Part shown: one piece after another, positions 55,464-63,933 of the stretch
How the letters are laid out: every line of letters starts with the position of its first letter
Numbering within the stretch: position 1 is the stretch's first letter
Source: Selenomonas ruminantium AC2024
Lineage (GTDB): Bacteria; Bacillota; Negativicutes; Selenomonadales; Selenomonadaceae
Direction of reading: 5' to 3'
Length of the DNA: 64,000 bases
NCBI RefSeq assembly: GCF_000687995.1
Contig: NZ_JIAC01000001.1
Location: 1,302,001 to 1,366,000, forward strand
Translations under genes and position numbers: made by a program
Notes under the pieces: generated by a model
Seen by the model: the letters and a program-made list of their open reading frames with translations, nothing else
Told to the model about the DNA's origin: nothing
Database searches by the model: none

Positions 55464-55635
55464 GGCGCAGGTGCTTACTTTTTGACCTGCGCGCAAATGG
55501 CTCCCTCGGTTGTGCCGTTAACTTAGGGGGATGCTCCGGTTACCACGTCGCGGCTTTCAGCCGTTGACTTAGATTTTTTCTTTTTGGAGCCAGCCTTCGG
55601 CGGTGCGCTCCGGTCAAAAAGCAAGCACCTGCGCC
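55464..55635. repeat. 172-bp palindromic repeat, copy 2
   Basis: Direct copy of 54558-54729 with the same terminal arms and inner stems; differences fall mainly in the 54601-54625 equivalent and the loop. Both copies are followed by a related stretch (TGGTGGCAGGATTT, then GG-GGCGAAT) at 54784 and 55710, so the duplicated unit extends past the palindrome. Nothing else is recognised in the 356-bp gap. Confidence 0.85.
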
Positions 55636-55796
55636 AAGATAAGTTTGTAGTCCTTCCCTATAGTTAGAGGTTAACGGTAGCAGTAAGTTTTCCTGTCGTT
55701 TTTCTGACGGACTGGTGGCAGGATTTATTTGTTTGGGTGGCGAATTTTTAGGGCAAATCGATTTGGGAAAATATGATTAATGAGGAGGCGTATGTG

Positions 55797-56378
55797 ATGA
55801 AAAAAATGTTTACCTTGCTGATGGCAGCGTTGTTGGTCTGCCTGATGACGGCTACTTCGTTTGCGGCGACCAGTCAGGAGAAAATCGACAAGGAGCGGGC
55901 GGAAATTGATAATCTGTCGGTAAAGGCGCTGCATAATCTTTATGAAAAAGTTCCTTCTGCCGAAAATGTCATCAATAATTGCTACGCTTATGCGACTTTG
56001 AGCAATACGGGCATGAAGCTTGGTTTGTTCGGCGATGCACATGGCAGAGGCCTGGCGGCTAACAATACCACAGGCGAAAAAGTCTACATGCGGATGAAGG
56101 AATTGGGACTGGGGATTGGTCTCGGAATAAAAGAGTATGATTTGATTTTTGTCATCGGCACGGAACAGGCCTGGAAAGCATTTATCTCCGGGGATATCAA
56201 ATTTGCCAGCTCGGCAGATGCTTCAGCCAGTGACGGACAGGCAGGTGGTGCGGTAGAAGGGGCCTCGATTGCTGCCAATGGCATCTGGGTGTACCAGATG
56301 ACGAAAAAGGGCCTGTCTCTAGATGCTTCCATCAAGGGAACAAAGATTTATGCCGATAAGAAATTGAATAAGCGGTGA
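55797..56378 (+). CDS. YSC84/SYLF-like lipid-binding domain protein, exported
   Basis: 193 residues from ATG 55797 (GAGGAGG upstream). A Sec signal peptide (KKMFTLLMAALLVCLMTATS) ends at FAATS. LGLGIGLGIKEYDLIFVIGT and GGAVEGASIAANGIWVYQMT match the SYLF pattern, which binds phosphoinositides in eukaryotes and is of unknown role in bacterial envelopes. Its upstream DNA is related to that of the amidase, suggesting both arrived or duplicated together. Confidence 0.75.
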   Translation: MKKMFTLLMAALLVCLMTATSFAATSQEKIDKERAEIDNLSVKALHNLYEKVPSAENVINNCYAYATLSNTGMKLGLFGDAHGRGLAANNTTGEKVYMRMKELGLGIGLGIKEYDLIFVIGTEQAWKAFISGDIKFASSADASASDGQAGGAVEGASIAANGIWVYQMTKKGLSLDASIKGTKIYADKKLNKR

Positions 56379-56410
56379 GCGGAAAATTTATTTGGCAAAT
56401 TCTCCTTACA

Positions 56411-56443
56411 CCTATTGACATAATAGGTGTAATAATGTAACAT
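56411..56443 (+). promoter_or_regulatory. Sulfur-regulon promoter/operator F
   Basis: CCTATTGACATAATAGG (56411-56427), -35 56415-56420, 17-bp spacer, -10 TAACAT 56438-56443. Confidence 0.85.
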
Positions 56444-56449
56444 AAAGTC

Positions 56450-56556
56450 ATCGCCAAAGAGCGGCGACGATAAAAAGTGTAAATCGGGTTGAACTGACCA
56501 AAAAAATTGGAGGTTCTGCAGATTGCCTGTACGGGTGATTTGCGGAGCCTCTTTTT
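56450..56556 (+). ncRNA. Conserved sulfur-gene leader/attenuator, copy F
   Basis: First hairpin CGCC-AAAGAGC-GGCG; core GAAC-UGA-CCAA-AAAAA-UUGG-AG-GUUC (56491-56516); terminator GAGGTTCTGCA/TGCGGAGCCTC (56510-56551) with TTTTT. It precedes cysW. Confidence 0.8.
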
Positions 56557-56580
56557 GTTATGCTGACTGGGGGGAGCGCT

Positions 56581-56664
56581 ATGAGCATGTGGAATAAATG
56601 GGAGTTGTTGGCAGAGTCAGGAGGTGTGGCTGATGGAGTTGGTCAGCAAATTAGCAAGTGTTAA
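56581..56664 (+). CDS. Possible 27-residue upstream peptide overlapping cysW
   Basis: ATG 56581 has GGGGGGAGCGCT directly upstream. The frame (starting MSMWNKWELL) ends with a Cys codon and TAA at 56662-56664, overlapping the first codons of cysW. It may couple translation to cysW or be incidental. Confidence 0.35.
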   Translation: MSMWNKWELLAESGGVADGVGQQISKC

Positions 56665-57520
56665 AGCAAAAGAAAAACTTGCAAAGGGAGCCTGGCAGGA
56701 AACGTTAATCAAGTGGTCGTTGATTTTGTTGGGGGCGGCGTTCTTGGTCGTGATGATGGTTCTGCCTTTGGTACTGATTGGTGTGGAGGCTTTGGCCAAA
56801 GGCTGGGCAGCTTATATGCGGGCTATCAGCGAACCCTTTGCCCAGAAGGCTTTATGGCTGACGGCGGAAGCCACAATTCTTGCGGTATTGTCCAATACCG
56901 TGTTTGGGCTGGCGGCGGCGTGGCTGCTCACGAAGTTTGATTTCAAAGGCAAGAGTTTATTAGGCGCCATTATTGATTTGCCCTTTGCGGTATCGCCGGT
57001 GGTGGCGGGCTTGTTCTTTATCATGTTGTTTGGCAGGTTAAGTCCGTTTTATGATACCTTGCAGGCCTATCAGGTGGCGGTGGTGTTTGCGGTGCCGGGG
57101 ATTGTGCTAGCGACTATCTTTGTGACTTTGCCGTTTATCGCCCGCAGCATTGTGCCGGTGATGGAGGCGCAGGGGCGGCAGGAGGAAGAAGCGGCGGCGC
57201 TTATGGGGGCCAGCGGCTGGCGGATTTTTTGGCAGATTACCCTGCCCAATATCAAATGGGGCCTGCTTTACGGCATTATCCTTTGCAGCGCCCGCGCGAT
57301 GGGCGAGTTTGGGGCCGTTTCGGTGGTGTCTGGTCATATCCGGGGCAAGACCAATACCCTGCCGCTGCATATTGAGATTCTCTACAATGAATATAATTTT
57401 ACGGCGGCGTTTGCTGTGGCCTCGATTCTAGTGATTCTGGCCGTGGTGGTGCTTATCTTACGCAATTTGGTGGAATGGCGGCTGACGAGAGCGGAAAGGA
57501 CTGGTGAACATGAGTTATGA
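56633..57520 (+). CDS. cysW: Sulfate ABC transporter permease
   Basis: 295 residues from ATG 56633, with AGGAGG 8 nt upstream. Six predicted membrane helices. DLPFAVSPVVAGLFFIMLFG and EEEAAALMGASGWRIFWQITLPNI (EAA loop) are typical CysW. The next gene, cysA, overlaps by 11 bp. Confidence 0.94.
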   Translation: MELVSKLASVKAKEKLAKGAWQETLIKWSLILLGAAFLVVMMVLPLVLIGVEALAKGWAAYMRAISEPFAQKALWLTAEATILAVLSNTVFGLAAAWLLTKFDFKGKSLLGAIIDLPFAVSPVVAGLFFIMLFGRLSPFYDTLQAYQVAVVFAVPGIVLATIFVTLPFIARSIVPVMEAQGRQEEEAAALMGASGWRIFWQITLPNIKWGLLYGIILCSARAMGEFGAVSVVSGHIRGKTNTLPLHIEILYNEYNFTAAFAVASILVILAVVVLILRNLVEWRLTRAERTGEHEL

Positions 57521-58583
57521 AGTAGAACTGAAACATATCGAAAAATATTTTGGCAGTTTCAAAGCGGCAGATGATGCAAGCTTTGGTGTGGAAAAAGGAC
57601 AGCTGGCCGGGCTCCTGGGGCCTTCCGGCAGTGGCAAGACCACGCTCCTGCGGATGCTGGCGGGGTTAGAACAGCCGGATAAGGGCGATATTTGGATTGC
57701 CGGGCGGCGGGTCAATAAGATTCCGGCGCGGGAGCGGGGCATTGGCTTTGTGTTTCAGAATTATGCGCTGTTCCGCCATATGACGGTGCGGGATAATCTC
57801 GCCTTTGGCCTGCGAGTGCAGAAGGTGGATGGTCACACCATCAAGGTGCGAACGGATGAACTCTTGGAGCTTACGGGGCTTACAGCAGTCGCCAAGCGTT
57901 ATCCGCAGCAGCTTTCCGGCGGTCAGCGGCAACGGGTGGCCTTTGCTCGGGCGCTGGCACCCAATCCCAAGGTCTTGCTGCTCGATGAGCCCTTTGCGGC
58001 CATTGATGCCAAGGTGCGCAAGGAACTCAGAAGCTGGCTGCGGGAGGCGATTCATAGCCTGGGCATTACGAGTTTGTTTGTGACCCATGACCAGGACGAG
58101 GCTGTGGAGGTGGCGGATAAAATCATCATCGTCAACAAGGGACGCATTGAGCAGGCGGGCAGTCCTGTGGAAATCTATCAGTCACCGCAATCGCCGTTTG
58201 TGGCGGATTTTATCGGCGAATCCGTGAAGGTGGAGGACTATACGCGCTTTAAGGGCTTTGGGGGCGAGCAGAGTCAGGCTGGAAATCATCAGGGTATTAT
58301 TCGTCCGGAGTTTATCGAACTGGCCAAGGATGAGCGGGAGATTTCCCTGCCGCTAGGCGCCGAGCAGGGGGTGGTGAAGGCCACCTACTTCCGAGGCAGC
58401 AATATGGCGGTGGACATTGAGGTTCGCGGACAGATTTTGCGGGCGGCGCGTAGTCTCGAAAAGGAACCCTTGCAGGTTGGGGATAAGGCGCTGGCCTTTA
58501 TTCATCGGATTTACAGTTTGGAGGCTGGGCAGACGCGGATTATCGAAAACCGCGCCAAGCGGCAGGAGTCCGTAGTGATTTGA
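57510..58583 (+). CDS. cysA: Sulfate ABC transporter ATPase
   Basis: 357 residues from ATG 57510. Walker A GPSGSGKTT near residue 37, signature LSGGQRQR, Walker B LLLDEPFAAID, switch His in LFVTHDQDE, and a C-terminal TOBE-like domain with IIRPEFIEL. Energises CysTW. Followed after 16 bp by aprA. Confidence 0.95.
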   Translation: MSYEVELKHIEKYFGSFKAADDASFGVEKGQLAGLLGPSGSGKTTLLRMLAGLEQPDKGDIWIAGRRVNKIPARERGIGFVFQNYALFRHMTVRDNLAFGLRVQKVDGHTIKVRTDELLELTGLTAVAKRYPQQLSGGQRQRVAFARALAPNPKVLLLDEPFAAIDAKVRKELRSWLREAIHSLGITSLFVTHDQDEAVEVADKIIIVNKGRIEQAGSPVEIYQSPQSPFVADFIGESVKVEDYTRFKGFGGEQSQAGNHQGIIRPEFIELAKDEREISLPLGAEQGVVKATYFRGSNMAVDIEVRGQILRAARSLEKEPLQVGDKALAFIHRIYSLEAGQTRIIENRAKRQESVVI

Positions 58584-58599
58584 TAAGGCAGATGAGGAT

Positions 58600-60276
58600 A
58601 TGAATGTACGAGAAGAACAGGCGGATATTTTGCTTATCGGCGGCGGGGCGGCGGGCTGCTATGCGGCGCTTACGCTGGGCGAAAAACACCCGGAATTAAA
58701 TGTCCTGCTGGTGGATAAGGCAAATATCAAGCGCAGTGGGTGCCTTGCGGCAGGAGTCAATGCACTGAACGCCTATATCACGCCGGGGCATACGCCGCAG
58801 GATTATGTGGATTATGCCAAGGAAGATGCGGCAGGCATTGTGCGGGAGGACTTGCTCCTGACCATGAGTGAAGGGCTCAATGAAGTAACCGAGAAACTCG
58901 AAAAACTGGGGCTGGTGCTCCAGAAAAATCCCGATGGCTCTTATGCCGCGCGGGGCTGGCGCAATATCAAGATAAATGGGGAAAATATCAAGCCGCTGCT
59001 TGCCAAGGCCGTACTTGACTTGTCAAATGTCAAAGTCAGAAATCATGTCAATATCGTGGATTATCTTGTAATTGGTGGTCAGGTGTGCGGGGCCTGGGGG
59101 ATTGACTTAAAGCAGGAAGAAATCGTACTCTTTACCGCCAAGGCGGTAATCTGTGCTACGGGCGGGGCGGCAGGGCTTTACCAGCCCAATCATCCCGGAA
59201 CTTCCCGCCATAAGATGTGGTACAGTCCCTTTAACACCGGCGCAGGCTATGCCATGGGCCTGCGGGCAGGGGCGGAAATGACCACGTTCGAGATGCGTTT
59301 TATCGCCCTCCGGTGCAAGGGGACAATCGCGCCAACCGGTACGATTGCGCAGGGCGTGGGCGCGCCGCAGATCAACTCCCGTGGGGAAAAGTATCAGGGA
59401 AAATATGGCAATACCACGGCCCAGCGCCTTTGGGCGGTGGTCAAGGAAAATCTGTCCGGCAATGGCCCTTGCTATCTGGCTACGCATGGTATCAGCGCGG
59501 AGCAGGCGGCGGCTTTGGAGCGTGCCTATCTCAATATGGCGCCCGCGCAAACGCTCTTTTGGCGGGAAAGCGGCCTAAGCCCGCAGGAGTTCGATGTGGA
59601 AATCGAAGGTTCCGAGCCTTATGTGGTCGGTGGTCATACCGCCAGCGGCTATTGGATTGGCGCTGACCGGTCAACGACCCTGCCGGGGCTCTTTGCGGCG
59701 GGGGATGTGGCAGGCGGCTGTCCGCAAAAGTATGTGACGGGGGCTTTTGTCGAAGGGGAGATAGCCGCCGAATCTGCGGCAAAATACGCGGTCAAGGCTG
59801 CAACAAAAATGGATTTGACTGGCATAAAAGATACGATTATCAGGCAGGTACAGCATTTTAGCGGCACAACTGCAGACAGTCCCTATACGACCGAAAGTCT
59901 CGAAGAAGCCATGCAGCAGGCTATGGATGAATATGCCGGCGGCATTAAGACGCATTATGGTTATAGCGAAAGTTCCTTAAAGATTGCCGCCAAGCATATC
60001 GAGCGGCTGCAAAGTCTTAGCGACAGCCTGCGGGCGTCAGATGCCTATGGGCTATTAAAAATTTTTGAACTGCGGGAACGGCTGCTCGTCTGTCAGGCTC
60101 TTTTGGCGCATCTAGCGGCACGCAAGGAAACCCGTTGGCCGGGCTTTGCCGAGCATTTGGATTATCCGGAGACGCGCGACGAGTTCAAGGTATTTATCAA
60201 TTCGCGATTAGAAGATGGGCAGATTCAGATTATCCGCCGTCCGTTAGCAGTGAATGCAGAGGAGGCGGCCGGATGA
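58600..60276 (+). CDS. aprA: Adenylylsulfate reductase alpha subunit
   Basis: 558 residues; FAD flavoprotein that reduces APS to sulfite and AMP. FAD motif LLIGGGAAGCYAALTLGEK near residue 12. Others are CLAAGVNALNAYI, RGWRNIKINGE, CATGGAAGLYQPN and AAGDVAGGCPQKYVTGAFVEG. Position between sulfate transport and CysDN points to assimilation. Its electron partner aprB overlaps its stop by 4 bp and carries a stop codon. Confidence 0.93.
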   Translation: MNVREEQADILLIGGGAAGCYAALTLGEKHPELNVLLVDKANIKRSGCLAAGVNALNAYITPGHTPQDYVDYAKEDAAGIVREDLLLTMSEGLNEVTEKLEKLGLVLQKNPDGSYAARGWRNIKINGENIKPLLAKAVLDLSNVKVRNHVNIVDYLVIGGQVCGAWGIDLKQEEIVLFTAKAVICATGGAAGLYQPNHPGTSRHKMWYSPFNTGAGYAMGLRAGAEMTTFEMRFIALRCKGTIAPTGTIAQGVGAPQINSRGEKYQGKYGNTTAQRLWAVVKENLSGNGPCYLATHGISAEQAAALERAYLNMAPAQTLFWRESGLSPQEFDVEIEGSEPYVVGGHTASGYWIGADRSTTLPGLFAAGDVAGGCPQKYVTGAFVEGEIAAESAAKYAVKAATKMDLTGIKDTIIRQVQHFSGTTADSPYTTESLEEAMQQAMDEYAGGIKTHYGYSESSLKIAAKHIERLQSLSDSLRASDAYGLLKIFELRERLLVCQALLAHLAARKETRWPGFAEHLDYPETRDEFKVFINSRLEDGQIQIIRRPLAVNAEEAAG

Positions 60277-60584
60277 GTATTGCCATTGAAAAAGACAAAT
60301 GCGTAGGCTGTGGCCAGTGCACCGAGGTATGTCCGGGAAATCTTCTGTAGCTGCGTGAGGGAAAAGCCGCTATCCGTGAGGTGCGGGACTGCTGGGGCTG
60401 CACCGCCTGCGTCAAGGAATGTCCGCGCAAGGCCATTTACTATTATCTGGCGGCAGATTTGGGCGGCCACGGCGGGCGGCTCTATGCAGAGAACAATGAA
60501 CAAGAAATCAAATGGCAGATGCAGTGGCCGGACGGCAGCCAGGAGGAAATCGTCACGGCGAAGCAGGAAGCCAATCAATATTAA
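60273..60584 (+). pseudogene. aprB: Adenylylsulfate reductase beta subunit with in-frame amber codon
   Basis: Full frame is 103 codons plus stop and matches AprB: first cluster CVGCGQCTEVCPGNLL, then TAG at 60348-60350 (codon 26), then LREGKAAIREVRDCWGCTACVKECP (second cluster) to the normal AprB end. The codon position normally holds Lys; a single base change from AAG would give TAG. No frameshift accompanies it. Without read-through only a 25-residue stub or a restart at GTG 60381 lacking the first cluster would be made, so AprAB electron transfer would fail. Sequencing error or a suppressor tRNA are alternatives. Confidence 0.85.
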
Positions 60585-60601
60585 ATAAACGGGGGAGCGT
60601 T

Positions 60602-61423
60602 ATGTCACAAGCAATCGAAACAGCAGATAAATTAGACAAGCTGGAAGCAGAAAGCATTTATATTTTACGGGAAGCCTACAAGAAATTGGGCAAGCTGGGG
60701 ATGTTATGGTCCATCGGCAAGGATTCGACGGTCCTTCTCTGGCTGGCGAAAAAGGCCTTTTATGGTCATTGCCCCTTTCCGTTTATCCATGTCGATACCA
60801 AGCATAAGATTCCGGAAATGATTGCCTATCGTGACCGGGTGGCCAAGGAACTGAACTTGGATTTGATTGTCCATACCAATCAGGCGGCTATCGATGCCGG
60901 TATGGGACCGGACAAAGGGCGGCTGGCCTGCTGTCAGGCACTAAAGACCGAGGGGCTCAAGCAGGTGGTCAAGGAATACGGCTTTGATGGGCTGATTGTG
61001 GGCGTGCGCCGCGATGAGGAAGGTTCCCGCTCCAAGGAACGCGTGTTCAGTGAGCGCAAGGAGGACGATGCCTGGGACTATGCCAACCAGCTGCCGGAGC
61101 TTTGGGACCAGTTCAAGACGGATTTTCCGAAAGGCCATCATATCCGCGTCCATCCATTGCTGGCCTGGAATGAATTGGATATTTGGGAGTACATCCGCCG
61201 GGAAAATATTCCCATCATTGATTTGTATTTTGCCAAGAACGGCAAGCGCTACCGCTCGTTAGGCTGCGCCTGCTGCACGGGGCAGATTGAGTCGGAGGCG
61301 GACACGCTGGATAAAATCATCGAGGAATTAAAACATACGACCACCAGCGAGCGGGCCGGGCGCAAGCAGGACCAGGAGGATTCCTATGCGATGCAGAAAC
61401 TGCGGAAAGAGGGGTATATGTAA
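60602..61423 (+). CDS. cysD: Sulfate adenylyltransferase subunit 2
   Basis: 273 residues from ATG 60602 (GGGGGAG upstream). Activates sulfate with ATP to APS together with CysN. PP-loop WSIGKDSTVLLWLA near residue 38, FIHVDTKHKIPEM, and GVRRDEEGSRSKERVFS are CysD signatures. LGCACCTGQIES is the C-terminal mark. The stop overlaps the cysN start by one base. Confidence 0.95.
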   Translation: MSQAIETADKLDKLEAESIYILREAYKKLGKLGMLWSIGKDSTVLLWLAKKAFYGHCPFPFIHVDTKHKIPEMIAYRDRVAKELNLDLIVHTNQAAIDAGMGPDKGRLACCQALKTEGLKQVVKEYGFDGLIVGVRRDEEGSRSKERVFSERKEDDAWDYANQLPELWDQFKTDFPKGHHIRVHPLLAWNELDIWEYIRRENIPIIDLYFAKNGKRYRSLGCACCTGQIESEADTLDKIIEELKHTTTSERAGRKQDQEDSYAMQKLRKEGYM

Positions 61424-62847
61424 TGGGGAAAGCATTAGAACAAAAAGAAGCAGGGCTGAATATCGTCGTGGTGGGTCATGTGGACCACGGTAAATCCACA
61501 GTCATTGGCCGCCTGCTCTACGATACAGGTTCTCTGCCGCAGGGAGCCATTGACAAGGTCGAAAAAATCGCACACGATACGGGCAAGCCCTTTGAATACG
61601 CCTATCTGTTGGATGCCTTTGAGGAAGAACAGCAGCAGGGCATTACGATTGACACCACGCGCATTCAGTTCTCTACCGCTAAGCGTGACTATGTGATTAT
61701 TGATGCACCGGGCCATAAGGAATTTTTGAAGAACATGATTTCCGGCGCGGCAGGTGCCGAAGCGGCGCTCCTGATTGTCGATGGTAAACAGGGCGTGCAG
61801 GAACAGAGCCGCCGCCATGCCTATATGCTGAGTCTGTTGGGCATCAAAAAGGTTTATGTGCTGGTCAATAAGATGGATTTGGCAGGCTATGCGGAAATCG
61901 CTTTCGTTAAAATCAAACATGATATGGGGGCGTTCCTGGCGGAACTAGGGATTTATCCGCTCAAGTATATTCCCGTATCCGGCCTGCAAGGAGATAATAT
62001 CGCCAGCAAGTCGGTGCATATGCCGTGGTATCAGGGCGAGCCATTGTTGGAGGCTTTAGATTTGTTGGAAGGTGAACAGGCGGCGGTTGACCGCGCTCTG
62101 CGCCTGCCGATTCAGGATGTGTATAAATTCGATTCCCGCCGCATAATCGCCGGACGGATTGAAGCAGGGCAGTTGGCTGTGGGCGATGAAATCGCCATCT
62201 ATCCCGGCGGCCGCAAGACCAAGGTAGTGGCCTTTCCCTATTGGCAGGCAAAAGACCAGCGCACACAGGCTTTTGCCGGTGCGTCCACAGGCATACAGGT
62301 GGCCGATGAATTCTTCAATCAGCGGGGCGAAATCATCACGCGGGCGGGCGATACGCCGCCGCTTACGGGCAAACGCCTGCGTGTGTCCCTGTTTTGGCTC
62401 GGCAAAAAGCCTTTGCAGCTCAATCGTCGTTATAAGCTAAAACTCGGCACGCAGGAAGTGGAAGCGCAGGTGGAAAGCATTGAAAAACTTATTGACGCGT
62501 CAAGCCTTGACCAGCGCGCGGCGGATACCGTCAAGGAAATCCGCCTCAATGATGTGGCAGAGGTGATTTTGAAACTCAAAGAAGAAATCGCTTTTGACCG
62601 CTTTCAGGACTATCAGGCAACAGGCCGCTTTGTGCTGGTGGATGGCTATGATGTAGCAGGCGGCGGCATTGTGCTGGCGGCGGAAAAAGAAGCGCCTGGC
62701 GAATTCTCCCAGAAGGCAATGCGCTATATCATGAACCATTTGCCGCAGAATGGCGAACTTATCGTCGTGGTCAAAGATGGCGAAATCGTGCGCCTTGAAC
62801 GCACTGAACGGGAAGTTTTCAGCGGCATAGACGGCGAAGGGATTTAA
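61423..62847 (+). CDS. cysN: Sulfate adenylyltransferase subunit 1 (GTPase)
   Basis: 474 residues. GTPase of the EF-Tu type that powers CysD. G1 GHVDHGKST near residue 19, G3 DAPGHKEF near 91, and G4 NKMDLAGY near 146. Ends after the EF-Tu-like beta domains with a short tail, so there is no fused CysC (APS kinase) domain. This agrees with reduction through APS rather than PAPS. Confidence 0.95.
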   Translation: MGKALEQKEAGLNIVVVGHVDHGKSTVIGRLLYDTGSLPQGAIDKVEKIAHDTGKPFEYAYLLDAFEEEQQQGITIDTTRIQFSTAKRDYVIIDAPGHKEFLKNMISGAAGAEAALLIVDGKQGVQEQSRRHAYMLSLLGIKKVYVLVNKMDLAGYAEIAFVKIKHDMGAFLAELGIYPLKYIPVSGLQGDNIASKSVHMPWYQGEPLLEALDLLEGEQAAVDRALRLPIQDVYKFDSRRIIAGRIEAGQLAVGDEIAIYPGGRKTKVVAFPYWQAKDQRTQAFAGASTGIQVADEFFNQRGEIITRAGDTPPLTGKRLRVSLFWLGKKPLQLNRRYKLKLGTQEVEAQVESIEKLIDASSLDQRAADTVKEIRLNDVAEVILKLKEEIAFDRFQDYQATGRFVLVDGYDVAGGGIVLAAEKEAPGEFSQKAMRYIMNHLPQNGELIVVVKDGEIVRLERTEREVFSGIDGEGI

Positions 62848-62884
62848 GGGTATACTTAAAGAAAAAAATAGGAGAGCTGATACT

Positions 62885-63748
62885 ATGGCATACGATTACA
62901 AGGAGCTCAAATCCCATGGCTTTATGCAGCAGAAACAGCCCGGCTGTTTTTCTATGCGCCTGAAAAGCGTGGGCGGCAAGTTCACTGCTGCCCAGCTGCA
63001 GACCGTGCAGGAAGTAGCGGAAAAATTTGGCGAAGGCTATGTGCATCTGACTTCCCGTCAGGGCATTGAGATTCCCTTTATCAAGGAGCAGGATATCGAT
63101 GAAGTTAAAAAAGCCTTGGCAGCGGGCGGCCTTGCCACAGGTTTTTGCGGCGCACAGGTGCGTACGATTACGGCCTGTCAGGGCAATGCCGTCTGCCGTT
63201 CGGGCCTTATCGATACCGCAAGGCTAGCAGAGGAATTTGCGGAGCGCTATGCAGGCAAAATGCTGCCGCATAAATTCAAGGTGGGCTTTACGGGCTGCCA
63301 TAACAACTGCCTGAAGACCGAGGAAAACGATATCGGCATCAAAGGCGGCGTAAAGCCCGTGTGGCAGAAGGATAAGTGCAAGCTCTGCGGTGCCTGCGTT
63401 AAAATCTGCCCGCGGGGCGCGCTGACTTTAGACAGGGAAAAGGGCAAAATCCTTTGGGACAGAAAGAAATGCTATTTCTGTGGCAAATGCACCAAGGGCT
63501 GCAAATTCGAGGCATTTGAGAAAAAGTCCGGCTTTGTCGTGTCCTTTGGCGGGCTCTACGGCAACCGCATTGCCATCGGCAAGAAGATTGTGCCGCTGAT
63601 TTACGGTGAGGATAAACTGCGCAAGGCCCTCGATGCCGCGCTGGATTACTTTGAACAGCACGCCAACAAAGGTGAACGCTTCCGCAATATGCTCGACCGG
63701 ATTGGCTGGGAGGAGTTTACGCAGATAATCCGCGAGAGCCAAAAATAA
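62885..63748 (+). CDS. Siroheme sulfite reductase with ferredoxin domain
   Basis: 287 residues; reduces sulfite to sulfide. The siroheme/[4Fe-4S] ligands are in TACQGNAVCRSG near residue 98 and GFTGCHNNC near 137. A two-cluster ferredoxin insert follows (CKLCGACVKICPRGA and CYFCGKCTKGCKFEA). The small size and layout fit the low-molecular-weight, AsrC-like assimilatory type rather than CysI. Last gene of the operon and 38 bp after cysN. Confidence 0.92.
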   Translation: MAYDYKELKSHGFMQQKQPGCFSMRLKSVGGKFTAAQLQTVQEVAEKFGEGYVHLTSRQGIEIPFIKEQDIDEVKKALAAGGLATGFCGAQVRTITACQGNAVCRSGLIDTARLAEEFAERYAGKMLPHKFKVGFTGCHNNCLKTEENDIGIKGGVKPVWQKDKCKLCGACVKICPRGALTLDREKGKILWDRKKCYFCGKCTKGCKFEAFEKKSGFVVSFGGLYGNRIAIGKKIVPLIYGEDKLRKALDAALDYFEQHANKGERFRNMLDRIGWEEFTQIIRESQK

Positions 63749-63759
63749 TTTTTTGAAAA

Positions 63760-63792
63760 ACTATTGACATAATAGGTGTAACACTGTAATAT
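63760..63792 (+). promoter_or_regulatory. Sulfur-regulon promoter/operator G
   Basis: ACTATTGACATAATAGG (63760-63776; first base differs), -35 63764-63769, 17-bp spacer, -10 TAATAT 63787-63792. Confidence 0.85.
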
Positions 63793-63798
63793 ATAGAC

Positions 63799-63910
63799 AT
63801 GCCAAAAACATTTGGCATACAACCTAAAAAGAGAAAAGAACTGACCAAAAAAATTGGAGGTTCCAGAAGCAAGACCCTTGGCATGAAGGGAGCTTTTGGA
63901 ACCTCTTTTT
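63799..63910 (+). ncRNA. Conserved sulfur-gene leader/attenuator, copy G
   Basis: First hairpin TGCCAAA-AACA-TTTGGCA; core GAAC-UGA-CCAA-AAAAA-UUGG-AG-GUUC (63838-63863); terminator GAGGTTCCAGAAGC/GCTTTTGGAACCTC (63857-63905) with TTTTT. It precedes metY. Confidence 0.8.
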
Positions 63911-63933
63911 GATGATGAAAGGGGATTTTATTT

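Noticed and set aside
54558-55635. CRISPR array
   Set aside because: There are only two long palindromic repeats, separated by a gene, with no short spacers or cas genes.
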